Positions 8,660 to 16,969 of a stretch of 64,000 bases of DNA are shown piece by piece. The stretch is from Paenibacillus chitinolyticus NBRC 15660 (GTDB lineage Bacteria; Bacillota; Bacilli; Paenibacillales; NBRC-103111). The DNA lies in contig NZ_BBJT01000004.1 in NCBI RefSeq assembly GCF_000739915.1, positions 434,001 through 498,000 of the forward strand, in the 5' to 3' direction. Position numbers and translations under genes: made by a program. The number at the start of each line of letters is the position of its first letter. Position 1 is the stretch's first letter. Under the pieces are notes generated by a model, which ran no database searches, had not been told where the DNA came from, and worked only from the letters and a program-made list of their open reading frames with translations.

Positions 8660-9757
8660 TCAAGGATTTAACGGTTCCAATTCCAGCACAACGAAATAAC
8701 CGTTCTTACGGATCAGGATGTCGTCAAAATAAAGTTCGCCGCCTCCATAGGCTTCGAGCTGGCATAAAACGAGATCCCAATGTATACCCGAGGTGTTCCC
8801 GTTATCGGCCATCTCGTAGGCTTGTCCCAAGGCAAGATGAATGCTTCCCGCCATTTTTTCGTCGAACAGCAGGCTGCGCATGGGCCGCCGGATATGGGGA
8901 TTCAGCCCGATGCCGAATTCGCCCGGACGCGAAGCTCCCTCGTCCGTCTTTAAAATGCCGCTCAGCGCTTCGATATCGTCCGCCGACCATTCGGTCACTT
9001 TGCCCTGCCGGAACGTGAGTGCGACGGAATCGAACGTTTTGCCCATGCAGCTTGTCGGCACATTGAACGTGATCCGTCCTTCCGCCGACCCCGCCACCGG
9101 CGCCGTAAACAGCTCCCCATCGGGAAGGTTGTATCGGCCGTCGCACAGGAAAGAGGGAATGCCCTGCACGGAGAAAGACAAATCCGTCCCCGGCGAGACG
9201 ATACGGATACGGCTTGTCCGCCCGAGCAGCTTCCGGAGCGGCTCCGCCTTATCTTGGAGTCCCCCGTAATCCATCAGGCAGGACGAGGCGTAAATTTGCC
9301 GGAGCTTCGATGTTCCGATGCCCGCCTGCTGGGCCATTCCCGGGGTGGGATAGCGGAGCAGCACCCATTTGGGCTTCGACGCCATTGTCATTGTCAGCGG
9401 CTGAAGATAATGCTTCACGTAATAGCCGTAGCGCGTCCGGTCCGCATCCTCCATTTCGAAGGTATTCTCTTCCGAGTGAATCCCGATGTACGCGTCCATG
9501 GCTTCGACAAGGCCCAGGTCATGCTCCGCCCACTGGCGGATCTGTTCCTCGGAGGCTCCCGCCAGCAGCCATTTAAGCTCCTCGACGTCCGTTGTCTGCA
9601 AAAAAGGCACCGCTCCGGCCTCGTAGATACGCGCGATCAGGCTTTCGGTCAAGTCCGCCGCATCTCCGCGGACTTTGACCATCACCTTTTCCCCCGGACG
9701 GAGACTCAATGAATGGCTGACGACCGTGTCCGCAATCCGCTTGAACTCTTCTTTCAT
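8660..9757 (-). CDS. M29-family aminopeptidase
   Basis: 365 residues, the usual length of the thermophilic-type aminopeptidases (AmpS, AmpT, aminopeptidase II). All expected cocatalytic metal ligands are visible: Glu280 (GEFGIGLN), Glu300 (DEKMAGS), His307 (IHLALG), and His326 with Asp328 (HWD). The PDGELFTAP substrate-site segment is also conserved (about 212-220). ATG 9757 follows GAGGTGA, inside the end of the upstream gene. In a biosynthetic operon such an enzyme could remove an N-terminal residue or a protecting aminoacyl group, for instance one attached by the class II synthetase-like ligase at 21 kb, or trim a peptide. That role is inference. Confidence 0.88.
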   Translation of the reverse strand: MKEEFKRIADTVVSHSLSLRPGEKVMVKVRGDAADLTESLIARIYEAGAVPFLQTTDVEELKWLLAGASEEQIRQWAEHDLGLVEAMDAYIGIHSEENTFEMEDADRTRYGYYVKHYLQPLTMTMASKPKWVLLRYPTPGMAQQAGIGTSKLRQIYASSCLMDYGGLQDKAEPLRKLLGRTSRIRIVSPGTDLSFSVQGIPSFLCDGRYNLPDGELFTAPVAGSAEGRITFNVPTSCMGKTFDSVALTFRQGKVTEWSADDIEALSGILKTDEGASRPGEFGIGLNPHIRRPMRSLLFDEKMAGSIHLALGQAYEMADNGNTSGIHWDLVLCQLEAYGGGELYFDDILIRKNGYFVVLELEPLNP

Positions 9758-9765
9758 GATTCACC

Positions 9766-10734
9766 TCATACCAGATGTCGTAGCTCCCGGTAAAACCCCT
9801 TTTCGCTTTCCAGGGCTTGCCCGAGGTAATCGGTAAGCTTGGCCGAATAGTCTTTATCCGGCTGCCGTTTCCACTTTGCCAGAACTCCCATAACCAGGGA
9901 CCATAATTTGCACACGTAAACGAGCTCCTCCACCCAGCCGGGGGCTTTGTACCGGTCCGGTACGGTGCCGTTCTCCACGGCCGCTTTCCACAACTCCCTC
10001 AACCGGCGGAAATAGTGGACATCGAACTCCAGCGTTTCCAGCATGGGAATCAAGGCTTCCGCCCGGCTTTCCGCAACCGCCTTTACGAAGTTCTCCAAAT
10101 TCTTAAGTCCCTGCTGATCGACCATGTTGTGTACCGAGGCACGGACCAGCGAGAGGAATTCTTCCTCCCAAGTCTTCGCATACCCCGGCCGGCGTCCAAG
10201 GATGGCCACACCGCCCTTCTCCGAGCTCGCATGTGCGCTCATCAGCGTTTGCCAGGGGACTTTGCCGATATAACCGTTAAAAAAAGCGGGGGCCCCTTCG
10301 TCATCGACCAGTGTCACCCCCGCCTCGTCATAATCGACCAGCAGCGACCAATGAACGATATCGTGCTTCCCGTGATACGAGGAGAACACGGCTTCCTTCG
10401 CATTGTAAAACAGCAGGCAATAGCCTTCATGATCGAAAACGGAATCAATCAGAGGATACAGCCCCTCCGTATTCAAAGGGGAATATTTCGTCAGCCTCCA
10501 GCCTCTCCCCGGCTCGGGCTCGCTGCGCCTCAGCATAAGTCCGTTCGACTCGCAGTCGAAGGCGTTCAGGAACACCGGCGTAAGCTGCCGCTCTCCTTTC
10601 CATTTAAGCACCTCCATCATGCAGAGCTGTCTGCAGTCAAGCGTTCGCTGGGATAATCCTTCGCCGTCCGGAAACCGCCAGTCGGTTTTTTGGGACAGGA
10701 TGGTTTGCGCTATTGTTTTCCGGGTTTCTTCCAT
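9766..10734 (-). CDS. BtrH-like (C39-fold) acyltransferase candidate A
   Basis: 322 residues from ATG 10734, which sits directly after the TAA of the neighbouring hydrolase with GAGGGAG as ribosome site. The N-terminal half shows a cysteine in DCRQLCMMEVLKW (Cys34, Cys38) and about 90 residues later a histidine followed by a beta-hairpin and aspartate (HWSLLVDYDEAGVTLVDDEG, His128, Asp134). This Cys-His spacing and the hairpin resemble BtrH N-terminal/C39 papain-like proteins. The C-terminal half is all helical. BtrH moves a gamma-Glu-aminoacyl group from the carrier protein BtrI to an amine in butirosin synthesis; by analogy this protein would transfer from an ACP here. Two more proteins of this layout are at 20097-21122 and 50398-51411. 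Confidence 0.55.
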   Translation of the reverse strand: MEETRKTIAQTILSQKTDWRFPDGEGLSQRTLDCRQLCMMEVLKWKGERQLTPVFLNAFDCESNGLMLRRSEPEPGRGWRLTKYSPLNTEGLYPLIDSVFDHEGYCLLFYNAKEAVFSSYHGKHDIVHWSLLVDYDEAGVTLVDDEGAPAFFNGYIGKVPWQTLMSAHASSEKGGVAILGRRPGYAKTWEEEFLSLVRASVHNMVDQQGLKNLENFVKAVAESRAEALIPMLETLEFDVHYFRRLRELWKAAVENGTVPDRYKAPGWVEELVYVCKLWSLVMGVLAKWKRQPDKDYSAKLTDYLGQALESEKGFYRELRHLV

Positions 10735-10738
10735 TAAA

Positions 10739-11599
10739 TTACTCCCTCTCCCCGTTATCGCTCCGTACAATGGAGGCGGCCTCGGTTATCCATTGGTCCA
10801 TTGCCGCAGGATGCTGGTAAAAATACCGGTACCCCCGCATTCTATGAAGAATGACGCGGTCCGTTTCCTCCGCCGTCGTCCGGGCGTCCTCATCTTCACT
10901 GCCGCATAGAATATGCAGAGGCCCGCCGTATTCTTTGACGAGACGGGCCGTATCCAGCTCAAGAAGCTCGTCCAGCATACCGGCGGAAATACACTGGCCG
11001 TGCAAATAAAGCATATGCGCACCCCAGGCCATAAAAAAGTCGTACGGCTCCCGGTTAAAGTCGCTCAGCGTGTAATAGTCGAAGCCCGGCACAAGAAGCT
11101 GGGCGTCGAGCTTCCCTTCGCGTTCCAGAGCCTGAAGCGCCTCCCGCCCGAACAAAGCTTCCTTCTCCGGGAATGCCCGGAAGGGCGGCGCCAGCAGCAC
11201 GGGAATGCAGACGGGAGAAGCTTCCCCCTTCTCCGTCAGCTCGGCTGCCGTCTGGAGGGCTATAATCCCGCCGAGGGCATTGCCGATCAGGAAAATCCTC
11301 TCCGCCGGGCGCTCTTCCAGAACCTCGGCAAGCACTTCGAGCGCGTCCCGCTTCATGCCCGACACCGTCGTGTCCCCCAGTTCGCCGAAGCTGTCCCCGT
11401 GGCCGCGGTAGTCGAATTGAACGACTCTTACGCCGCTCCGGGCCAAATATTTGCGCAGGTTGGAGAAAAAATAATTTTTTTCACTCATCGCCTGGCCCAG
11501 TCCCGCGAACATCACAACGAGATCGTTCCCGGGGCCGTCAGGTTCTTCCACGAGTCCGTAGATGCCGCGGTCACGGCCGAATCTTCTTTGCTTCCACAT
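10739..11599 (-). CDS. alpha/beta hydrolase, nucleophile replaced by alanine
   Basis: 286 residues with an alpha/beta-hydrolase fold: VVMFAGLGQ, VQFDYRGHGDS (oxyanion and strand 4 region) and a strand-5 elbow LIGNALGG at 104-111. The expected G-x-S-x-G is G-N-A-L-G, so Ala108 replaces the nucleophilic serine; the codon is GCC. The later acid and histidine positions are also not obvious. ATG 11599 follows GGGGGTGA. It lies in tandem with a hydrolase that keeps its serine (11603-12412). It may act as a non-catalytic binding or scaffolding partner, or use another mechanism. Paired, dissimilar hydrolases also occur in exosortase-A loci, but no exosortase gene is present. Confidence 0.8.
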   Translation of the reverse strand: MWKQRRFGRDRGIYGLVEEPDGPGNDLVVMFAGLGQAMSEKNYFFSNLRKYLARSGVRVVQFDYRGHGDSFGELGDTTVSGMKRDALEVLAEVLEERPAERIFLIGNALGGIIALQTAAELTEKGEASPVCIPVLLAPPFRAFPEKEALFGREALQALEREGKLDAQLLVPGFDYYTLSDFNREPYDFFMAWGAHMLYLHGQCISAGMLDELLELDTARLVKEYGGPLHILCGSEDEDARTTAEETDRVILHRMRGYRYFYQHPAAMDQWITEAASIVRSDNGERE

Positions 11600-11602
11600 G
11601 AT

Positions 11603-12412
11603 TCACCCCCACCCTCCCCTAACCAGATGCTCCGTGCGGAGCCAGGAAGTTGTATGCTCCATCAGCGTTTCCTCCAGAGGCCTGGATGTAAACAGATGGC
11701 CCGCATCCGGAACCCGGACCACCCGATTCTGTGCGGAATGCCTGTAAATCGCCGACCGGCGGGACTCAGACAGCTCCATTTCCTCCAGGATCAGAGGATC
11801 GTTGTCTCCGTAGATGAGGACGGAAGAGCCACTATATGATTCCAGGGCGGCTTCGGTGTCCATGCTCTGCAAATCCCGGTAAAAATCCATCCCAACCCAT
11901 AGGCCCGCCCACGGCATAACCAGCTTGCCCGCTTCCGGATGCCGGATAAACCGGGGATGCCTTCCGCTCGGATAGTTTCCGCCGAATTCGAAAAACAGCG
12001 GGCTCCACAGGACGAGCTTCTCTATCCCGCTGCCTTGTGCGGCCATCAGGGCAATCCTGGCCCCATCGCTGAATCCGAGGAAGACGGCCTCCCGTTCCAG
12101 CAGATCCGGATGACCGCAGACAAACTCATAGGCTTTCAGCACATTCGATATTTTGCCGGAGGTCGTCATGTCGAAATAATGCCCGTCGCTCAGGCCGATT
12201 CCGTAATAATCGAAACGCAGGAAAGCGATCCCCTGCTCTGCCAATCTGCGGGCGTATTTCACGGCAAGCCGGTGTACCTCATATCTTTCGCCGTTTTTGC
12301 CCGGACAGTAGATTATAACCGGACAAGGTCGGAGGTGTTCGGGAGGCAGGTGCAGAATTCCCGCCAGTTTCCCCTGGTCGTAAAGCTCCACCAGCCTTTC
12401 ATCTCCGTTCAT
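11603..12412 (-). CDS. alpha/beta hydrolase (serine nucleophile intact)
   Basis: 269 residues. The strand and loop order is that of serine esterases and thioesterases: VIIYCPGKNGERYE oxyanion loop, LRFDYYGIGLSDG, nucleophile elbow FLGFSDGAR with Ser115, acidic residue in YGDNDPL (Asp203 or Asp205) and His239 in DAGHLF. The start is ATG 12412, overlapping the dehydratase gene by 14 bases; GGAGGAGAG lies upstream. Possible roles are thioesterase release of an acyl chain from an ACP, or acyl transfer. Its substrate cannot be read from the sequence. Confidence 0.8.
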   Translation of the reverse strand: MNGDERLVELYDQGKLAGILHLPPEHLRPCPVIIYCPGKNGERYEVHRLAVKYARRLAEQGIAFLRFDYYGIGLSDGHYFDMTTSGKISNVLKAYEFVCGHPDLLEREAVFLGFSDGARIALMAAQGSGIEKLVLWSPLFFEFGGNYPSGRHPRFIRHPEAGKLVMPWAGLWVGMDFYRDLQSMDTEAALESYSGSSVLIYGDNDPLILEEMELSESRRSAIYRHSAQNRVVRVPDAGHLFTSRPLEETLMEHTTSWLRTEHLVRGGWG

Positions 12413-12818
12413 CCTTCTCTCTCTCCTCCCGCAGCAGTTTCATTTTGCAGTGAATCACGGTGCGGCCGCCGACTTTGCCAACGGCCGCCAGCTCGCTTCC
12501 TCCGGCTGTAAAGCCGACGTCAAACCTTACGGAGTCCCCCGGAACGACCGGACTGAGGAAACGCGAAGCGATTTCGCCGAACCGGCAGTCTCCCGGTTTC
12601 CCGGGCGATTGACGCCGCAGCAGAAGCTCGGCCGACTGCAGGATGCATTCCACCATCAGCATACCGGGATACACACTGTATGAAGGGAAATGACCAATCA
12701 AATAAAAATCACTGCCGGAAATATTCTTCAATGTTGAGATGGCCCTATCGCTTTCTCCGATAATCCGGTCCACCATGGTCCAAGGTTTTGCTTCATGCAA
12801 ATAAGCCTCTGCCGGCAT
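12399..12818 (-). CDS. FabZ-like hotdog dehydratase
   Basis: 139 residues forming one hotdog domain. The FabZ catalytic pair is visible: His43 in IGHFPSYSVYPG and Glu57 in MLMVECILQSAE. The N-terminal YLHEAKPWTMVDRI matches the start of FabZ proteins. It would dehydrate a 3-hydroxyacyl-ACP, or work as a related thioesterase. ATG 12818 has only a weak ribosome site (GGGGACC). No ketosynthase or ketoreductase gene is present in the window, so its 3-hydroxyacyl substrate must come from central fatty-acid synthesis or from PhyH hydroxylation of a carrier-bound acyl group. Confidence 0.75.
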   Translation of the reverse strand: MPAEAYLHEAKPWTMVDRIIGESDRAISTLKNISGSDFYLIGHFPSYSVYPGMLMVECILQSAELLLRRQSPGKPGDCRFGEIASRFLSPVVPGDSVRFDVGFTAGGSELAAVGKVGGRTVIHCKMKLLREEREKDERR

Positions 12819-12835
12819 ACGAGGGTCCCCGCCTA

Positions 12836-13276
12836 TTATGAATTTGATGTCGCGGCAACAGCTACGCTTAGTTCGGCCGATACCGCCATTGTTCCGTCCG
12901 ACCGGTACAAAGTGCCGGTAAAGATCGCTTTTTTGCTTAAAATACGGACGGGTTCTACCTTGTAAGTAATGGGTTCCTGCCAGGATACGGGCATCAGCAG
13001 CTTGGCCTTGATCGCTCCCAGCAGGGGAACTTCATCTTCCTCCAGGGGCGCCGTCTCCAATTGGGTCAGGATGACGCACGCTTGGGCCAGCCCCTCAATG
13101 AGCAGGGTAGGCGGAATGGTATCCGTATTGCCGAAGTAAATCTTCAGCGGTAGCGGGCTGCATCCGGCTACGAGAAATTTTCCGGGCGAATAATCCTTTA
13201 CCTCGTCCAGCAGCCGGAGGGGAAACTGATGGGGCAGCATCGTCAGCAAATGACCGTAGTCCGGGCGGCGGCTCAT
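12836..13276 (-). CDS. hotdog-fold protein, degenerate dehydratase
   Basis: 146 residues, second hotdog domain in tandem. The N-terminal LPHQFPLRLLDEV resembles the PHRxPFLLVD start of FabZ, and TLLIEGLAQACVIL keeps the helix glutamate (Glu61). The catalytic GHFP histidine segment is absent: the aligned region reads KIYFGNTDTIPPT. It may pair with the neighbouring hotdog protein as a heteromer in which only one subunit supplies the histidine. The start ATG 13276 overlaps the TGA of the ACP gene (ATGA). Function beyond the fold is unknown. Confidence 0.7.
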   Translation of the reverse strand: MSRRPDYGHLLTMLPHQFPLRLLDEVKDYSPGKFLVAGCSPLPLKIYFGNTDTIPPTLLIEGLAQACVILTQLETAPLEEDEVPLLGAIKAKLLMPVSWQEPITYKVEPVRILSKKAIFTGTLYRSDGTMAVSAELSVAVAATSNS

Positions 13277-13524
13277 AGGCAGCCTTCAAGCGCCTGAACG
13301 ATATCCCCGACCTGCGTACTGCCGCTGATTTCCAGCGCCTCGTCCGGCCACTGGATTCCGAAATGCTCCTCGATAAGCACGACAAGCTCCATAAACCTCA
13401 GCGAATCGAATCCCACATCGAAAAGCCGTTTTTCTTCGCTAATCTCCTCGACCGGCAGCATACCGCAGCCTTGATCGCTTAAAAACAGACGTATTTGATC
13501 TTTCGCAGACTCTTTCGCAGACAC
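13273..13524 (-). CDS. acyl carrier protein 2
   Basis: 83 residues with the phosphopantetheine serine Ser41 in VGFDSLRFMELVVLIEE. Start is GTG 13524 behind GGAGGGGGGAGC. Its stop overlaps the start of the hotdog gene, so the carrier and the two hotdog proteins are translationally coupled and probably work together on an acyl thioester. It differs clearly from ACP1 and ACP3 in sequence and charge, which suggests three separate carrier-bound substrates in this pathway. Confidence 0.85.
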   Translation of the reverse strand: MSAKESAKDQIRLFLSDQGCGMLPVEEISEEKRLFDVGFDSLRFMELVVLIEEHFGIQWPDEALEISGSTQVGDIVQALEGCL

Positions 13525-13628
13525 GTTGCTCCCCCCTCCAAACTTTCCGTTGTTTTCATTGTAAAGGTCACGCCGCCGCTTCTCTCTGCTTCGATTGCAA
13601 ACAATTCTTGCTTTGTTGAGCCGCGGAT

Positions 13629-14462
13629 TCAGACGCAGACCGGGCAGTCCCCGTCCCTGCTGTACAGAACCGGATTAAGCGGACTGTCCGCGCGTTCTCC
13701 CGGTTTCCGCCCCGGAAAGTACGTCTCCAGATGCTTCCGCCTCGCCTCGTTATCCTCCGGATCGGCTATAACCGCATCCTCCGCTATATACGTGATCGTC
13801 AGGACTTCCCGCATGGAGTCCGTCGGATTCGCCAGCGCGCTGTGAGGCGTCCAACCCGAATGAAACGTCGCATGCCCCGCCTTCATTCCCTTGTACCCGG
13901 TCTCCGGCAGCCCTCTGCGGACCGCATCCAGCAAAATATTGCCGGAATTTTTCATCCTCTCGATCTCATTCGCACCGGAAATGAACCGCAGCGAGCCCAT
14001 ATCGTCCGGAATATCGGTCAGAGGCAGCCACAGGGTAATGAGCTTGTCGGGTTTAAAGCGGAGCATATACGCGCCATCCTGATGCCAAGGCGTAGGTCCG
14101 CCTCCCGGCTCCTTGTAAAAAATCTGATCCAGGTACAGCCGCACCCCGTCCGTTTCCAGCAGATCGGCGGCCATCCGGGCGAATTTGCGGGCAAAGACGA
14201 ATTGCTTCATCGCCTCGTCTCTCTGCCATAAATTAATCAGTTGGAGAAAAGCTTTGCCGAAATCGTCCCGCTCCTCCAGCGGCCGGTCTTCCTTCACGCA
14301 GGTCCGGACCAGCTCCCTCACCAGGGGACGCAGGGCCGCCACGTCTTCTTCCGAGGCGACCCGTCCGGCATAAACATGACCCTTGCTGCGGTATTCTTCT
14401 ATTTGTCCGGGAGACAGCACGATCTCCTCGTGCAAATTTGCCGTGAAAAGAGAATTTTCCAC
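13629..14462 (-). CDS. PhyH-family dioxygenase, tandem member 1
   Basis: 277 residues from the GTG at 14462, chosen because AGAGGAGG stands just upstream and because the paralogues begin at the same point; the frame is open far beyond it. The iron triad is complete: His127 and Asp129 (PTPWHQDGAYML) and His207 (GWTPHSALANP). A candidate arginine lies in MREVLTITYI. It is the last of four consecutive paralogous genes (13629-16948), which share landmarks such as VFARKFARMAADLL, VRLYLDQ and ATFHSGW. Expected activity: hydroxylation or related oxidation. Confidence 0.88.
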   Translation of the reverse strand: MENSLFTANLHEEIVLSPGQIEEYRSKGHVYAGRVASEEDVAALRPLVRELVRTCVKEDRPLEERDDFGKAFLQLINLWQRDEAMKQFVFARKFARMAADLLETDGVRLYLDQIFYKEPGGGPTPWHQDGAYMLRFKPDKLITLWLPLTDIPDDMGSLRFISGANEIERMKNSGNILLDAVRRGLPETGYKGMKAGHATFHSGWTPHSALANPTDSMREVLTITYIAEDAVIADPEDNEARRKHLETYFPGRKPGERADSPLNPVLYSRDGDCPVCV

Positions 14463-14476
14463 CTGGTTTCCTCCTC

Positions 14477-15274
14477 TTAAAAAAGCCTGCGGTAAAGCAG
14501 AGGCGTCAGCGGCCCTTCGGCCGGCCGCCCCGCCCCGGTTCCGGCAAAGAGGCGCCTTAGGTGCGGGGCTCTGCCGGACTTGTCCTCGGGGTCCAGGATT
14601 CTCGCGCCGTCCGCAAAATACGTTACCGTCATCACCTCGCGAGTGAAAGCCCCGCCGTTCCCCGGAGCGCTGTGCAGCAGACGCCCCGCATGAAACGTAG
14701 CGTCGCCGGTCCTCAGCGGACCGTAGTTCTCTTCGGGGAGTCCCGCTCTTTTCGCTTCCAGCAGGGGATTCTTGGATGCGCCTCCCGGAAGCAGATGCGA
14801 GCCGGACAAATAGGTCACCGGCCCGCCTGGCTCCGGCAGATCCACCAGAGGCATCCACATGGTGATAATCTGCGCGGGGTCCAGCTCCAGCATATAAGCC
14901 TCGGTCTGATGCCAAGGCGTCACGCTCGCCCCGGGCTCGATAAAATTCGCCTGGTCCAGGTACAGCCTGACTCCCGTGACGCCCATCAGATCCGCCGCCA
15001 GTTTGGCGAACCGGCGCGCAAATACGAACTGCCGGACACGCGTGTCCTCCTCCCAGAGGTTCATATACAGCTGCTTATGCGGCCGGACGCTACGGTCTCC
15101 CGTGTAGCCCTCCACCGCCGTGATGATATGCGGACGGTAGGCGCTGATTTCATGGATGAAGGCCGCCTGCCTGATGCAGACGTGCCCGTTCGCCCGGAAC
15201 TGTGCGATCAGGCCCTCCGGCAGTGCGTAGTTGTCGCTAAGAGGCGGCAAGTCATCGTGAACGGCTCCGTTCAT
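14477..15274 (-). CDS. PhyH-family protein, tandem member 2, iron ligand Asp replaced by Thr
   Basis: 265 residues from ATG 15274 (GGAGGAGG upstream; ATGA overlap with the previous gene). Clearly paralogous to its neighbours (FARRFAKLAADLMG, VRLYLDQ, DATFHAG). At the metal site it reads TPWHQTEAYML, so His122 is kept but Asp124 is replaced by threonine; the distal His201 (RLLHSAPGN) remains. A His-x-Thr pair is not a canonical iron triad. It may be a non-catalytic partner of one of the intact paralogues, or have altered chemistry. Codons around the site are unambiguous. Confidence 0.85.
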   Translation of the reverse strand: MNGAVHDDLPPLSDNYALPEGLIAQFRANGHVCIRQAAFIHEISAYRPHIITAVEGYTGDRSVRPHKQLYMNLWEEDTRVRQFVFARRFAKLAADLMGVTGVRLYLDQANFIEPGASVTPWHQTEAYMLELDPAQIITMWMPLVDLPEPGGPVTYLSGSHLLPGGASKNPLLEAKRAGLPEENYGPLRTGDATFHAGRLLHSAPGNGGAFTREVMTVTYFADGARILDPEDKSGRAPHLRRLFAGTGAGRPAEGPLTPLLYRRLF

Positions 15275-16095
15275 TCCGCATCCTCCTCCGCTTGATGAAC
15301 CAGCTTGACCACATCCCGGTAGGGCCGGTAAAACAGCAGCGGAAGCCGCCGTCCCTGCGCTTTGCCGCCCGGCTCCAAGCCCCGGAAAAGGCTCTGAAGC
15401 TGCGGATTCCTGCCGGCGCTGTCCGCGGGGTCCGTAATCCGGGCGTCTTCGGCAAACCAGGTAATAATGAGCATCTCTCTCGTGATCTCCGTATCGTTGC
15501 CGTAAGCGCCGTGAAGCGTCCAGCCCGTATGGAAGGAGGCATCCCCCGCTTGCATCGGGCCGCACGGCTTCTCCGAGAGGCCCAGTCTCATGGCCGCGAG
15601 GAGAGGATTTTTGGCGCCCCGGAGCTTCTCGTGAAGATGCGAACCGGCAACGTATGAGAGCGGCCCCTTCTCTCCCGGAATATCGGTGAGCGGCATCCAC
15701 ATCGAAAGGACGGAATCGGGGTCCAGTTCAAGCATGAACTGATTCGCCTGGTGCAGAGGCATTGCGCCCGCCCCGGGCTTTTTGAAGAAGACCTGGTCGA
15801 AATACAGCCTGACTCCGTCCACACCGAGAAGATCCGCGGCAATCCGGGAAAATTTCCGGGCGAATACAAACGCCTTCACGGCGGCATCCTTCTCCCAGAC
15901 GTTCATGACCTGCAGCCTGAGCCCGTCGTCCAGCCGGGCGATCTCGCGCCGGCACGCTTCCCGGATCCCGCCGATATCTTCCTCCGAGGCCAACTGCTTC
16001 AGGAGCAGGTGTCCGTCCCTGCGGAACCCGTCGATATCCTCCCGCGACACGCTCCATTCCTGCTCCAGCGCATCAAAACCGTGCGTGTTCTCCAT
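15271..16095 (-). CDS. PhyH-family protein, tandem member 3, His-x-Ala halogenase-like metal site
   Basis: 274 residues from ATG 16095 with AAGGAAGGGA upstream. It aligns over its length with its tandem neighbours, but the metal motif is PLHQANQFML: His115 is kept, Ala117 replaces the iron-binding aspartate, and the distal histidine is His195 (GWTLHGAYGN). In non-haem iron halogenases of the SyrB2/CytC3 type, which share the PhyH-like fold, exactly this Asp-to-Ala or Asp-to-Gly change frees a coordination position for chloride. A halogenase is therefore one reading, loss of activity the other. Halogenases of this type usually act on carrier-bound substrates, and ACP genes are close by. Confidence 0.85.
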   Translation of the reverse strand: MENTHGFDALEQEWSVSREDIDGFRRDGHLLLKQLASEEDIGGIREACRREIARLDDGLRLQVMNVWEKDAAVKAFVFARKFSRIAADLLGVDGVRLYFDQVFFKKPGAGAMPLHQANQFMLELDPDSVLSMWMPLTDIPGEKGPLSYVAGSHLHEKLRGAKNPLLAAMRLGLSEKPCGPMQAGDASFHTGWTLHGAYGNDTEITREMLIITWFAEDARITDPADSAGRNPQLQSLFRGLEPGGKAQGRRLPLLFYRPYRDVVKLVHQAEEDAE

Positions 16096-16096
16096 C

Positions 16097-16948
16097 TTAT
16101 CCCTTCCTTTCCGTCCGGCTGCCGGACTCTGCAAACCGGTCGAACACAAGCGGCGTCCAAGGGCTGACGGCTGTATCCCCGGGCTTCATGCCGGGAAAAA
16201 TCCGTCTCAGGTGATACGCCCTCGCCTCGGTATCCGGTTCGACGATTTGCAGGTTATCCGCTACGTAAATAATCGTGGCGACTTCCCTTACGATGGAGGT
16301 CCGGTTAGCCGCCGCATAATGCAGGGTCAAGCCCGAATGGAAGGTCGCGTCTCCGGCGGGCATCGCCCCGTAATGGACCTCGGCCTGTCCTTTCCGGTAA
16401 GCCTGCAGAAGCAGATTCGTATGCTTGTCCGCAGGCAGCTCGTGCGAGCCGGACATAAAGCGCATGGAGCCGAGCTCCTCCGGCAGATCGACAAGCGGCA
16501 TCCACATGGTCATCGTCATGTCCGGGTCCATCTGCAGCATGTAGGGGCTGTCCTGGTGCCAGGGAATCGCTCCGCCCCCCGGTTCCAGAAAAATTGCCGA
16601 ATCGTGGTACAGGCGCAGCCTGTCCACGCCCATCAAGTCGGCGGCGATCTGGGCAAAACGGCGGGCGAAGGTGAAGGTTCTCACCTTGGAACTTCTCTCC
16701 CACATGTTCATCACGGTCGGAAAAGCCCGTTCCACTCCGTAAAACTCCCGTTCGTCCGGCGGATAGGAATCGGCCGTGAACGCAGGGTAAATTTCCGTAA
16801 CCGCCTGACGGTAAGCTTTTACTTCCTCGGCCGAGCAGACTTTTTCCAGGTAAGCATGCCCGTTCCTGCGGTAGCGGCTAATCTGCTCGCCGGTAAGTCT
16901 GTACTCCCTGTCCAGCCCGGCTGTCGCACTGCGGTCTTCCCCGATCAT
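16097..16948 (-). CDS. PhyH-family dioxygenase, tandem member 4
   Basis: 283 residues from ATG 16948; a GTG three codons upstream is too near the AAAGGAGC ribosome site. Complete triad: His131 and Asp133 (IPWHQDSPYML) and a distal histidine in GLTLHYAAANR. It contains an insertion (SYPPDEREFYGVERAFP, about 61-77) not present in the other three. First gene of the four-gene PhyH tandem. Same expected chemistry as the intact paralogues: 2-oxoglutarate-driven hydroxylation or related oxidation. Confidence 0.88.
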   Translation of the reverse strand: MIGEDRSATAGLDREYRLTGEQISRYRRNGHAYLEKVCSAEEVKAYRQAVTEIYPAFTADSYPPDEREFYGVERAFPTVMNMWERSSKVRTFTFARRFAQIAADLMGVDRLRLYHDSAIFLEPGGGAIPWHQDSPYMLQMDPDMTMTMWMPLVDLPEELGSMRFMSGSHELPADKHTNLLLQAYRKGQAEVHYGAMPAGDATFHSGLTLHYAAANRTSIVREVATIIYVADNLQIVEPDTEARAYHLRRIFPGMKPGDTAVSPWTPLVFDRFAESGSRTERKG

Positions 16949-16969
16949 TCCCTTCACGCTCCTTTCGTT

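Noticed and set aside
13629-14915. A longer form of the PhyH protein with about 150 extra N-terminal residues
   Set aside because: The extra part is a shadow of the neighbouring PhyH gene; a GTG with AGAGGAGG stands at 14462, where paralogues also start.
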